This document shows, in pieces, positions 1 through 12,832 of a stretch of DNA of 64,000 nt (position 1 is the first letter of the stretch; every line of letters starts with the position of its first letter). The notes under the pieces were generated by a model. That model made no database searches. It had not been told where the DNA came from and saw only the letters and a list, made by a program, of their open reading frames with translations. Origin of the DNA: Atrichornis clamosus (lineage: Eukaryota; Chordata; Aves; Passeriformes; Menuridae); assembly GCA_013400975.1 (NCBI GenBank), contig WBMZ01003445.1:1-64000 (forward strand), read 5' to 3'. Position numbers and translations under genes: made by a program.

Positions 1-107
1 TGGCCAGGCTCAAACAAAAACAAGGTGTCACTCATGGAATTTACAAGGTTTATCAACCAACTCAGACCCAGACATTTTGTAGTGCCAGATTTGCTCAGGT
101 TAGGAGC

Positions 108-254
108 ACAGAGGTTATGTCAGCAGAACTTGCATCAGTAACAACAACAACAACAACCTAGTAAGTCTGTATATTCCTAACCAGTACAGAGGTTATAGTC
201 TGCAAAACTTACATCAACAACAGAAAAAAACCTATTAAGTTTGTATATTTTTTC
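108..254. repeat. Imperfect tandem duplication, period about 78 bp
   Basis: Two adjacent copies can be aligned by eye. Copy one starts at 108 and copy two at 186; both begin ACAGAGGTTAT and end in a GTAAGT/TTAAGT...TGTATATT block. An AAC-trinucleotide run of about six units (139-157) sits in the middle of copy one and is shortened to two or three units followed by A-rich sequence in copy two. Substitutions are frequent, so the duplication is old. No coding potential. Confidence 0.75.
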
Positions 255-2496
255 TGTAATGCCAGGGAACCTCAAAAGCACTGAAGCACATACTGAGATG
301 ATACACAGCCAAAAGATAAGGCCTTTGACTTCTCATTAGATGCTGATGCAAAGAGGGAAAAAATTGCAACCCAGCACTTTGCAAACTCTGGCACCCAAGC
401 CCTGAAAGAAGTCTCCATGTACTCTTGCTCAATGAGAAAAATGGCAGTAGATTGATGAACACTTAAACAGACCCAGAGCCTTTGTGAATATTAAAAGACT
501 TTTTACGTAGCCAAGAACCTTTTCTGAAAATGCTTCAAACTTTCAATTGGCACAGCATTCTCCTTTTCCTAACCTCTTTATTGGTCAAGAGGGAACCAGG
601 TCATGCCTCCAAGGGAAAAAAAGCCTTCTAATTCCCACCTCCTTCCTCCAGGAATTGGTCTGGGGACAGACAAAAAAAAAAAAAAAAATTCCAACTGCTT
701 CATGGTTTTCCTGCAAATTTTTAATAACTTCCTCCAGCTTGTCCACTCAGTATATCATATTCAGAGTATCTAAATGAAATTTCCAAAAGTTCAGCAGGAC
801 TTCTAATTTCATTGCTTAAAATGTTTCCCTGTCAAGGGCCCATGCCAAAAGCAGGTTAGAGGCTTTCAGATGAAGGATATTTCAGTGGGTAGATAGAGAT
901 TTAGACACAAAAAGGGAAAGCGAGGAGACACACAGAATTTTTATATACTGTGGCTAGTCAGTGTCTATTAAATAAACACTTGGGTGCAATATAGGGCACA
1001 GTTTTAATATCCTCACTGTCTTGCTTCTCAGAAGTTCTCAAAACAAGGCTTATTATACATCTTTGTGGAACAAGCAGACTGGGGTTCTTCACATCTTTGT
1101 GAACATGCACATTTCAACAGACCACGAGTCTACATAGCACAGAGGTGTCAAATGAAGAAAGAAATAGACTGCCTCCCAATGAAGTTCAAATAAGGAAAGT
1201 ATTTAATTATGCATACTTCTCCAGTGCTTAGGAAACTGCTTTTAAAGGAGAGAAAGTGTCATAACTCCAAGGTATTTACTCTAATGAAAAACTACAATTG
1301 TTCAGGCTGTTTCCAATATATTCAAATAAAAGAAGATGGGTTGAGATTTTTTCCCTTCAAGAAGAACACTCAGGAAATTACATCCCATCCAACCCTTCCT
1401 CCTCATCTTTTTGTCAGCAAATCCTATAAACCCACAAAATGCCAGGAATTAAATGCTAAGGTTGGCAATCTGTCATTGACATATGTTCCAGCCTTTTTTT
1501 TCCCCACGAAGTCATGAGATAAAGCTGCAGTTTCAGCCTTAGCATGGAATTTCTTAGTACCAGTTAGTATTTGATGGCTTCAATTCTCCCCCTTCCTTTT
1601 CCCCCTTTCCCTGCTCTAATCAGTGTGATTTGCTCTGCTATTCCACTAGCCAATTTTTCAGGAGTCACAACCAAGCTTCCAGGTACTTGGAGGCACTCTA
1701 CACAAGAAACAGCATGCTCCAAAGCAACACCATCAGCTTCCAAGCATGACACCAAACAGCCCCGTGATACACTGCCACGACAAAATAATTTCTTCCCTTT
1801 GGGAAGCCCTCAGCACAAGCTGTCCAAACATTATTTACGATTTTGAGTGTTGCTTTATTTATGGCTGAAATTCTCCCTGTTCAGGAGAGAGAGAGAGAGA
1901 CTGAGTAGCTTATTAGGAATGTTCCTAGGGAATGGGGAGAAGGGGGAAATGAGATCATTCATAACTCCAGAAACATTTACAGCTTTTATGCAAAATTTAA
2001 AATTGGAACATTATCAAAAAAAAGAAAAAAAAAAACCTAATCCAACCCAAACAACCTCAATCTGGTAGTTTGCCAAGCTACAGGTGGGTTTTGTAAGGAG
2101 GGAGAGGATTCCAGCTTTCTTGTTTGCGGAAGAAAGGAAAGCATAACTTCTGGGAAGATTAAATACTTGAAGTGGATATATTTACACAATATGTGGGAAG
2201 TGTGAACAGATGCTATATAGGAGGCCTTTCTCATGACAGCATCTCCAGAACACAAGACAGTTTTTCATTTGGATTCTGTTTGTGTGGTACGGTGCTTTCT
2301 TTGCAAGACACAAAAATATTTTTTTCCAAGTGTTTTGCAATTGGAAATATTGGCTTCTAAGGCTTTCCAAATGCATGTATTAACAGCCTTTTTGGTAGTT
2401 AACAGAAATAATTATTGTTGTCTTCCTACCTGTAGATTTCCATTACAGACTGACTGTGTGAGTATTGAACTTAAAACCATTGTGTCACTTTCAGCA

Positions 2497-2668
2497 ATGG
2501 TAAATACAATTGTTCCTACTGACATCTCTCATGGTTACAGATGCTCCTCACAGCTGCAAACTCACCTTCCCAAAACTCTGGCCTGCCATTTCACTTGCAG
2601 CAGAGGTTTTCAAATCAATGGCAGGGAGATCGTTTCTTGCAAAGATACCTTGGAATAGGAAAGACCTG
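2497..2668 (+). pseudogene. Decayed sushi (CCP/SCR)-like module, selectin-type
   Basis: Seen: in the frame starting at 2581 the translation has Cys (2584), Phe two residues later, Cys (2596), then two residues, Gly-Phe, one residue, Ile, one residue, Gly, five residues and Cys (2638). This is the spacing of the second half of a sushi domain. The Cys-x-Phe-x-Cys pair belongs to the six-cysteine SCRs of selectins rather than ordinary four-cysteine CCPs. A further Cys lies 14 residues upstream (2542), preceded by His-Gly, and a TGT at 2511 could be the first Cys. A Trp codon (2651) appears where the conserved Trp is expected, but only after a frame change. A TTTCAG acceptor-like site ends at about 2494. 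Broken: a stop at 2656, an apparent 2-nt loss between 2511 and 2542, and no good donor before the stop. Inference: a relic exon of an SCR-containing gene, not functional. It could be chance resemblance; no database comparison was possible. Confidence 0.4.
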
Positions 2669-5600
2669 ACAAGGTTCACCTGAGACCAGATGGGCAAAGA
2701 AATCAATGGGCAAATTAGGAAGAGCAAACAGGACACACACACTACCAGAAGCTGTTGTGTTTAGTTTGTGTTTATAAAGCAGGACCCACATCAGTAATGA
2801 CAAAGGAATGATATCACGATTTGTTTGGGTACAGCTACAGGCATCATAATTTTGTGAAGAGCTGGCAGCTCCCAAATAGCTGACTTCCAGAGAGTTCAGT
2901 TAAATATAACCCTCTCTGCCTGAGCCACAAATAAAATCTATTCTATTTAATGTGATTTCAGCTAAATCTGAAGAGTTAACAGCCAAAGAGCTACATATTG
3001 ATTATGCCACTTCCACTCTGATGAAAACAACTTTGAAACAGCACCTAGAATCCAATATTTTCCTTAATTCCATTAAGTTCCGCTACCAAGGCTTTCTATT
3101 ATTTTTATAATAAAGTAGCATACTCACAGGTATTCCTCCAGGTTCCAAGTCATCCCGGACATTTACCAGCCCATACAACAAATACACACATGTAAACATA
3201 TCCCTACACACACAAACACTTATTCCTCCAAACACGCTCCCATTTCAATACCTTAGAGTAGAAAAAAATATAAAAGAGACTGAATTTGTTTCAGTGGCTC
3301 AAACCAGCAAGGAAATTGTGCCTGTTATATTGTTTTCAGGCTGTCAGCTAGACAAGAGTTAATCAAGGCTGCTGATGGGAGCACAGTCATTCATGCTGCT
3401 TTATAAGAAAATAGAGAAATAAAGAAAAAAAAAGAGTGATATGCACATGCATGAAGACCACAAACACTAGAGAAAATGCCTAGTTAGATAACCTCTTCTA
3501 CTTCTAATGCTTCACAGAGATTTAGCTTTCTACCCTGAGGGTTTGTAGGTAGATAGGCAGGCAGTTTTAATACTCTCCCCTAGCTCATTAAAAGTATCAG
3601 TCGGGGGGGTCTCTCTTCTGAAGCGGAGTGAGCATGATCCACATTTAAGAAATCCAAACTGCTTCCCACTGAGGTCCACGTGGCGTCTGTCCTTGTGCAC
3701 AGTTATAACTAACTCTTAAAATTGGAAAGATATTTTCTTCCATCTGTCACTGCAGAAAAGCTGAGAAGGGGAGGGGATATCCCAAGACGGTCATAAATCA
3801 GACTGTTTTACTTGCTGTACTCATATCTTTAACTAACCTTATTAAAAAAAGCTCATAAGTAACATGCTGTTCTTCTGGATACCATAAACTGACTATGAGT
3901 ATCATAGTTATATGCATATAAGGTTGAGCTATGGAAAGGGTAAAAAAGAGAAACACTGAAAAAAAACCACACAGCAAATTCACAAGTGAGGTTCATGGTT
4001 TAACTTCTCAGCTGTAGTAACAGATTTTGATAAGCAATTTTTTCTTGTACTTGATATGGCTCCTTAGTGTAACAAGCAGCAAAGGCAGAAGAAAAATCAA
4101 AGAAACCTTTTATTAGGCTCATGAAAATAGCTAAGGGGTAATGGCTCATAAATACAGTCCTGCCCACTTCTTTCATCAGGCTGTCGGCCATGAGATGCCC
4201 TGAATGTTTGCTCCCTGTTTGCCCTGTCAGTGGTTTTCAGCTCCACCAAATTCAGACCAAGAACCACACTCATGACAAAATAATACAAGAAAAAACAATC
4301 CAGCAACTCCCCTTAGGTATGAGACAGTACCTAGACAGCTGCAGATGAGGAAGCCAGTGATCCCATCTCTGTAAAATGATGAAATCTCTCTCCCTGAAGA
4401 CAGCCTGAGTTCAAGGGACAGCTAAAACCTCCTTTAGTTTTGATGTTGTCCTCTACAGTGTCTAATCATCTTCCAAAGATAAAAGGAGAAAGCAAGTCTG
4501 GTAACATTTATTACCTTTTTAATCCAGTTTCAGCATCAATAGAAACCCAACTGCAGCATAACTCATTCTTCACCTTTGCCAGGAGAGCACTACTTCACCT
4601 CTTGCAAGGAGATGCAGAACTTCTCATAAAAACTTTAGTAGCATGTTCTAAATTTTTCAGATTTCCTCCTACCCCTATGAACGATACTTGCTCCAGTGTC
4701 ACTATGAAGCCAACTTGCGTTTTCTGTTCACTTGGCTGGGTTTTTCAGTCCCACTACCACATTTGGAGAACGGGCATACCTGGGGGGAAAAGCCACGCAA
4801 TGCCATCATTTTTGACTGGTTCATCAGCCTGACTGCAAGTTGCACCAGTAGAGTTGCCTAAAATGGTGGCATCTGGTTAACAGAAGAAGTCATGATTTAG
4901 TGCCAAATTAGTATGCAAGCAGCTAAGCATGACTAACACCAGGCTCAAGTACAATACTTCTGCCTTCAGGAGCCCAAGAGCAGTGTTAACCTTGCTATAC
5001 AAAGAACTGTCGGGACAGGCACCTAAAACACAAACCAAGTGTGTGAATCCTGCACAGTCACACTAGAGGGGAAAAAAGAGTTACAGGAAAAACAATGCAT
5101 AGACATATCATATGTTAACCATTCCAAGTGGGTATGAAACCCCAGTAATTATGCGTTAGCTAGAAAGGCTGATCTCAAGATGGACCGAATCACCAGCAAG
5201 AACTTCACTGGGGCCAGATGTCCCAGAATTATGACTGCCCCCAGCATCCTTTCTGTATGCACAGAAAGTAATTCAGGGTGTTGAGAATATAAAAATAAAA
5301 GCACAGCTCTCTTCCACACCCAGCTTCTTCCTCCTCTGTTCTACATGGAAAGCTTCCCTTTCTGTGCTCTACCACCTATCAGGTAAAAAAATCAAGCAAG
5401 TTCAAAACAATTTTTTCTTCATTTCTTAATTTTTCTCTGGACGAAGCTACAGACACGGGACAGCACCTACCTGCAGTTGAAAGCTAAAATGGTTACTGCA
5501 ACATTCAAAGCTACCCCAGACAGATTCCCAAACAAAACTTTGAAAAAGCCAAGGGAAAAGAACTGCTATAAGAAAGATCCCTCCTGTCTTTTTAGTCTGA

Positions 5601-8600
5601 TCCAACAAAGCATGGCAGCACTGGTTCCTCCAGAAATACCCCTCAGTCTGGCACTTCAAGATGTGGATATTTTGGCCAAATTTTCATCTATCTGCTGTGC
5701 ATACTGCACTCCTATAATGCAAGGCCTCGGGTGTACAGCATAAGTCAAAGCTGAGAGTACAAATAGCAGGGCAAGAGCAACAAGTAATCAATCATTGAAT
5801 GCAGCTTATTCTTTAACAAGTGTTTTCTTAAAAAAAAAAAAAAAGAGTTCTGAAACCCACATGGCTTTTAACTTTGGTTTGGCACAAAGACAGCAGCTTA
5901 GTTTCTGGTCACTTAAGCAATGTGTTCCCAAGATCCAGGCTCACTCCCAACATCACATTGTCTCCATTTCTCAGCTCACACAACTTCAACTCACTATGCA
6001 GCTCCAGCCCTCAGCAAACAGATGCCACAGGCTGGGGATTGATCTCAGCTTGCGTCCAGCCCCGAGGTCCTCTTTGGGGAGATGCCACGAGGAAAGCTAA
6101 GAGGGTGTGAGGGAATGGCACACCTGAGTTACCGGGATCAACATCTGGCTCATAATTCTGCACCACACTTTTGCTTCTTAATGCTTTGATTTAAAAAGCA
6201 CCTATTTAGGGATTCTTAAGGAATTTAAAGCACCGGTGGAGGGGAGGGATGGGATGCAACACTATTTGTAGCATTTTTAGAACTAGCATGCTCCCTCCAT
6301 AACCCTGCTCTGGATTTCAGGGGGACCAGACTTTAAAGTCAAACACAGGTTACTCATAATTTACCAGAAAGCTCCCGAGACAAACAGTGTTAAAGGTACC
6401 CATTAACTCAGAAATAAAACATTAACCTGTTCTGCATGGGCAGACCTGATGCAAACTGCAGGAGAGGGTCCAGCAAGAAGGTGGCACAACAGCCACTTTC
6501 AGTGGCCACAGTTCAGCGTAGATGAGGCAAGGAACATTATAAGCTATACAGAACTGTACACAGCATCACTGACAGGACAACAATGTCTGTCCTGTGCTGC
6601 ATTAAGCCTCCCCTGACCTCTCAAACAACAGATTGTTCATTTTGCAAATTCACATTATAATTTGTTAGAGCTCCTGCCTCTGGCCATAAACCAGGTTTTG
6701 CCTGACCTCGGAAACTGAGCTGATTTAAGTTTGGCTACTGCTTGGGTGGAAGAATAAATTGGGATCCTGAGCACCAAAGGCAGAAACTGTTGTTGGTCAA
6801 CTGATGTTTGTTCAACTGTGGAAAGGGTGGGCAGTGTCAAACAGTGAGCTTTTAGCAGCAGACAAAGACTGGATGAGAAATGCTATTGCAAACACCATTA
6901 GTCTCCAGGTCTTTATTACAGCAGTGTCACTCCTTAAGTGCCTGATGTCATTAGAGTTATGCCAGCACCAAATCACCACAAAAAGAAAAGAGACAGGCTC
7001 ATAAACGTCGAGTTTCATCTGTGAATTTCTGAGTTTGCCTCACCATGAAGCTGCCATTTGAGGGAGATAATGCCACAGTGCATGAATGCTGAGCACCAGC
7101 TCAACTCCAAGCATGACTTCACAGCCCCTAAGTCAGTCTCTTTTAAATAAATCACACACAGACTCATGCTGAGCTGCCCCCCTGTTTCAGAGCCTAGAAC
7201 AAGATACCAATTTGCTTAATGTGTAAAAATTAAGCCACTCTAAAATTAATTATAAACATTTGCCTCACTTAGTTAAAATTTATTTGACAGAACAGTCAGG
7301 AGCCAGATTAAAACTCCAGCCTGTCCAGCTAAATTTCTCTGACTTAAGAAGTTAATACCTTGTCATATTACAGGTGACATGCTTACCTCATTCCACTTTG
7401 CATAGTATTAACTACTGATTTTCTTCAGTGCTTTGGTTGGAAACAAAATGACCTACCTGCATGTTTGGCAACGTACAGCACCATGCAGAAACCAAACCCA
7501 AACATCCCCATATAAAAGAGATGGGATAAGACTTTTCTTACTTTAAAATATATATAAGTATGAATATACACACATACAGAGTAGTTTGCTGGCAGAGTGC
7601 TTTATATTTGGAAATACTTGGCCTGGCCTCTTATGTACCAGGAACATAAGCTAAAAAATGTTCTTGGAGCTTTCCCTTAGAGAAATAAGAGGAAATTTCA
7701 CTGCTGTATTCCACTGTGTTTCTCCAAACGGGATTACACTGTAGACTTGTAAGCCTACAAAACTAGGGATCTTTGTTTTCCCTTTCTGCCTTGGTAGACC
7801 TTTTAAATAAGGATAATTCTTTTCTCCCACTTTTTGTCCATCTTGTCTACCTACAGCTGTATCTTTTTCAAGATAGAAACAGTGTTTATAACCAAGACCA
7901 AAGAGGCTCTCACCTTCAACCTTATAAATAAACACTAGCTGCTCTGTTTGCATTTTGAACTACGGACACAACTTTTAATGAAAACTTGCAAATAATTAAA
8001 ATATTCCACTAAAGGCAGTAATACTGCATGATGGGCTTGGGGAAAGGAAAGGAAGAGTTCACTGAGGGCTCTTCTACACTGGAAAATAACATTGTGTTAG
8101 AACATGATGCTTAATGAGTGCCATTAACAGCTGGTGTCACCTGGCACTGTTCCTATATATTTTTTTTTTTCCCCAAAGATACTTACACAGATTTGCACCA
8201 GGCACAGCCCTTCTTCACAGTCTATAAGGGAGCAGCTGGCTGAAATCACAAGTGCCCTCTGAGGGTAAAATATTTTAAGACAGTTCAAACAAAACTGACC
8301 CATACATGTTCCCCCAGAAAAAAAAAAAAAAAAGAAAAAAAGAAATAATCTCAAAATGCTTTTCCAGGCCTATAGTTTAGCCAAGCTAAAGCAACACCAA
8401 CCTAGAAAGAACCTACACTATGCCTGCAGGAGCACCGGGTTTTCAAAAGGGAAGCACTGCACAAGAACAGTCAAGCCAACACAGGGTTTACAGTCAGTCG
8501 CTTATACACAGAGTATGCAGGGTGGCACCACCTTAAGAGTGACCTGTCCACACACTGACCCTTTAGGTATCGGATTTCTGACTGTTTGCCATCCATAACC

Positions 8601-11600
8601 ACGTGTACCCTATCCTACCTTCTTCCCAACACATCTCCAGTTCAAGACAGAGTGAGTGTGGGGACAGGGGGAAAGCACAGTCGCCACCCTTTGCAACTCT
8701 TGTTACATTAGACAAAATGTTGTTCCAGAGCTCTTCTGTGAGAAGCTGTCGAAGACAAATGGAAACAGCACAATGTTTCTTGGTTTGTTTTTTTATCCCC
8801 CCACGAATTTTTTCTCTAATAAATTAGATAAGGAGCTTGTATATGAGCAGTTTTGCTGGGGGGTAAAAAAAAAAAAAACAAAACCAAAAACTGTCAGCAT
8901 TCTTATTTTCAAAAACATGTTTATCCACTTGTAGCAAGTAGTGCAGACAGGTCATGACATAAAACCTCAGCTTGGGCCCAAAACAAGGGTCAGGGAGGGT
9001 CTGATACGTGCTGTTCACAAGAGTAAGAGCTACAGGATTGCCCTCCTCCTCCTCTGAAACCCTGCCTACATTTTCCCATACCTCATGAGTCAAAATCACT
9101 TTCTCCATGTAACAGAAAAAAATTCACCCTGAGCAAGGAAAGCCCTGCTACGTGCAGAACAACCACCATGGATGTTTGGCTTACTTAAGACAGGCATGTT
9201 TTTCTTTTCCCTGTGGCAAAACTGTTTAAATGCGTATGAAAGAGTAGATTGATTGTCATAGGAAAAAAATTACTGGTCCTTTTTCTTTCCTTGCACTAAC
9301 TTACAAGTCATAAAAAATAATAAATTCAGACTTATGTCCTGATAAACAAAACCGCAGCAGAGCATGGCATAATTTCTCCTCTTTTGCTGCTGCCTAACTC
9401 AGCTTTCTTAATTCATGCCATATTTAATCTACGTGTAGGAAGTCCACATTTGTTTCTAATAAGAGAAGGAAAGTAATGAGATGTCAAGGAACAGTTTCCT
9501 TAGGCCAGAGAGACTTCAAAGGTGAGTCTGGCAGCTTGTCCTGCATTTATTGTTTGCGTCAAGCTTAAGATTTTCTAAAGAGCAACTGCCCATTTAAAAT
9601 AATTATAAGCTGCAACTTAAACCCAAACAGCACATGAATGTATGATAAAACACTTACACCATCATCCAAATTTCGACATCAGCCCTATATCAGAGAACAC
9701 ATAGCTCCAGATGCTGGATTAAAACAATAAGTACAAACTGAAAATGAGCATATAATTCTTTCAGCTAATGCAGAAGGGTCATGCTGCTTAATGCAAAAGC
9801 AACATTAAATGAAAATATAGACTACACTGCCTCAACAAATGAGCTGCAACTCCAGCCACTTCTGGTGTGCCTATCAGCTATATCTATCCTGGAGCAAGAG
9901 GAAAAGTCCCCAGTAAAAAAGTGTTTCCACCGAGGGATTTTTTTCTCCTATTATTTTTACCAAACTTCTGAGTTATGGTAGAGTTGGGAAAAACCAGGAA
10001 CATGTGACGAAAAAGAAAATAAGACACTCTGCTTATTGCTTATGCCACAGAACTGTACTGCTCATTTAGACTGAGTCTTGCTGCTCCTGAAGCAAAGAGC
10101 AAAGGCTTGTCCAGGAACAGGAAGCCCTTAAAATGAGGACTATACCAGAAAACAAAATCAAAATGAAAAGGGGTTACTCTGCACCAGTAAGTGCAACACA
10201 AAAAAACCCTGCAAGGTCCACAATGCACATACATTAAGGCAGGCAAAATTATAAAACAGGCAGCCAAACTGTGTATTGCAGGCACCAATGCTAAACAGAG
10301 GGCACACCTTCTAATTGATTCCATTTTCTAATGTGCGTCTGTGTGCATGTATTTACGAACACATGCACACTTTATTGTTTATCATCTTTCAGCACACACT
10401 CTGAGTCAGCAGATAGAAGGAAATATGTTTGAGCGGTGTTTAAAATGACACCCTTTACAAATGAAACCATCTAAATCCGGTGTTAGAGAATTAATGAGCT
10501 TCTCATGTAAATCACACATAATTTACAGTGGAATTTGTTCTTGTGCCAACAACCACTAGCACTGCATAATAATGAAGGCAGGGCTCCAGAGACACACGGA
10601 GCTACCCGCAGCCTATTCGCGTCCTGCCTCTGCTTTCCACTGAGCAACCAGAACACCACACACCCTTTCAAACTGCAATAATATGAGGCCTCAAGTCACA
10701 CAGTCTTCATTCCCTCATTTCTCCGTTCTAATTCTGGCCGAGAAATGTTACAACCATCAGGGACACTCATTTTAAGAGCTATTAAATCACATTTAAGAAC
10801 ATTTTAAGTTGGAGGACAGCCTGGTTTTGGGCTGAACACCCAAGACCAACATTAAGCCTTTGCAACACCCTGTAAGGCATTACCTGTGTTTTAGGCAAAA
10901 GGAGGAGCAGCAACAGCATCAAAGAGTGGAGAGAATCAGAGAGGACCACTGCACACCAGTCAGAGCTGCAGCCAATGGACATGGACTCAGTCCTGTATCG
11001 CAAGCATACCAATTTCATTTGACCCAGACCCCATTTCTGTTGATTAAGAAAGCCTCAAAGACCTCACAAAACCAGCCCTGAAAAAGCTCATACCTTGCTG
11101 ATAAGAATTATCAGCCACTAAGCCACTGACTCAGAAACCACCACCTCCAGCAGCCTCCTCCTCTTGCTGTGATCAAGCAGGAGCACCCCAACAAGCTGCT
11201 GCAAAGCAGAACCCCCTCTAGCATCAAACACAGGAGCCACCTGGGAGGAGAAGACCTAAATACCTCCTCCCCAAGCACAGCTGAGAGCGGTAATGCCTCA
11301 TTCCCGAGGAACAAGGAAGGGCTGGGGGCCCAAATTCAGCATTGATGGGCAATGAAACTTCCTCACTATCTCCCTGGAGCTGTGGCAACAAAGCAAAGCA
11401 ACTTCTGTCCTGTCCTTTTCTTTCATTTTTGGTGGACTGTGGCCTTGGTGTGCTGTGTGGGTTCAAGGGGTGCATGGAGCCCCAGCAAGGCTCCCAGGAT
11501 GCAGGAACAGAAGCAGCAGTGCAGGGCATGCACAGAAACACCCAGTTGTCCTCCCCTCCCAAAGCCACACATATAAACCTGCTTCCTTATCACCTCCACA

Positions 11601-12388
11601 GCTGCTTCTAAATGTATTTACAAGGGCTCCCCTGTCTGTTCCTTTCTGTTATTACAAAGCATCTGTATTTGATGTCTGGGTAATACAAAAAGGCATTCAC
11701 CTGTTCTTTCCTACCCCTCTGCTCAGCAGCCACACAAAAGAGCTCCTCAGTAACCCCACCTTCCCCCCAGCCCAGACAAAGGGAACCCATATTTTAAAAC
11801 CTGGAGGGAACACACTGTCACAGGAGGCTGTGCAGGAGGAAGCAATAAATGCAATAATTTTTTTTTTTTCTGCTTGAGTGTGCTGATGGTTCCCACTAGC
11901 AGTAACCACTGTTGTCTATGGAGGTAAAAGAGTAGCAGGTGGAGAAAAGTGCCTGTTAGCACAAGTTATGTGTCTGGGGTTTCAGCATTTCAGTCCCAGC
12001 AGCCATAAGAGCATTCTCTGGTGCTGCATGTTCCCCCTGACTTGTGCTTTTGCTGCTGAAGGTCCCATCCACAAGTGTTGGTTGGCGCATGCATTACTGT
12101 GGAACAAGGCAATTGGGTTTAGTGGCATCATATATGGAGTTCTCCATCCTTCTCCCTTCACTGCTAATGGCATTACCCGTCCAATCCCATCTCCCAAGTC
12201 TTCACTCCTTCGAGATTTCTCTGCTTCCTTTCTCATTCTAAGACTTCCCTGCCAGCCTGATTGGTCAATAACTTTTATTAGTACCAGTCATTAAACACAC
12301 AGCTCTGAGACAAGACCAACTGCCCAGTGAAACCAGTAAAACTCAATGTAGGGAGTACAATGTATGTCTTAGGGACATTAAATGATAT

Positions 12389-12424
12389 CTATCACAACTT
12401 CAATTGGAGCCAAGATTTAACCCA
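12389..12424. repeat. Relic of ancient amniote interspersed repeat
   Basis: A short match to the widespread sauropsid repeat motif in which 'TTGACTTCAATGG' is followed by 'GCCAGGATTT'. Here it reads ACTTCAATTGGAGCCAAG, then ATTTAACCC. Only a few dozen bases are recognisable, so the family cannot be named with certainty. A second, weaker piece with TTTCACTTCCATTGAG lies at about 12685-12701. Confidence 0.4.
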
Positions 12425-12682
12425 AAGTCCCTGCTTCTCAGCTCAATTATTGAAATAAATGAGAATTTTTATTTCACTATTGGTTTGAAAATCTGATGTT
12501 CAAGACATGAGAATACACCTCTTCTGTCACCACCTTCTCTATTCTTTTGTTTTTCTCACTGAGTTGACCCAGCAAAATCCCTAGGGGTTTTCAGTGGTGA
12601 ACTCAACTCTGTGAGAGTGAAGGCAACATGTTCTGTGCCTCATTTTGCACAGCAAATTTGGCACAATGAGAAGTACACCTGA

Positions 12683-12832
12683 AATTTCACTTCCATTGAG
12701 CTGAAGCGCATCAACATCAAAGCTTGTGCCAAGCCCTCTCGGAAATCCTACCAGCCTATCCCAGATGAGCAGCAACTGAACAAACTCCTTCCAGCCACCA
12801 CAGAGACCTGGGATTTTCTTCCAGTTACGTGA
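12683..12832 (+). other. Short protein-like open frame (49 codons), unrecognised
   Basis: The plus-strand frame from AAT at 12683 (just after an in-frame TGA) to TGA at 12830-12832 gives a soluble-looking peptide. A basic Ile-Glu-Leu-Lys-Arg start is followed by Cys-Ala-Lys-Pro-Ser-Arg-Lys, an acidic/Gln stretch and a Thr-rich Trp-containing end. There is no in-frame Met start. A longer frame (109 codons) is open on the opposite strand, so the region is simply low in stops on both strands. The left end overlaps ancient repeat-like sequence. I recognise no family. It could be a decayed exon or chance. Confidence 0.15.

Larger units (their letters stand above)
1..10000. other. Non-coding segment, 0-10 kb
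   Basis: No intact gene is visible on either strand. The segment is AT-rich single-copy DNA with a tandem duplication at its left edge, the sushi-like fossil near 2.5 kb, a short GA run at about 1885-1900, and A-runs at 672-688, 5830-5844, 8318-8345 and 8865-8878. All open frames are short and lack splice context or recognisable domains, apart from the fossil. I see no promoter-like CpG cluster, RNA gene or complete transposon. Confidence 0.6.

Noticed and set aside
4325..4400. MIR-like 'CATCTCTGTAAAATGATGA' stretch
   Set aside because: Only about 15 bases resemble the MIR core; too short and diverged to call.
8281..8345. A-rich tract as a possible retrogene poly(A) tail
   Set aside because: The sequence to its left shows no spliced-gene similarity I can recognise and no target-site duplication was found.
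10040..10324. Cys-rich minus-strand peptide with Cys-Arg-Val-Phe-Leu-Cys
   Set aside because: Spacing is off by one and no other family positions fit; treated as a chance match.
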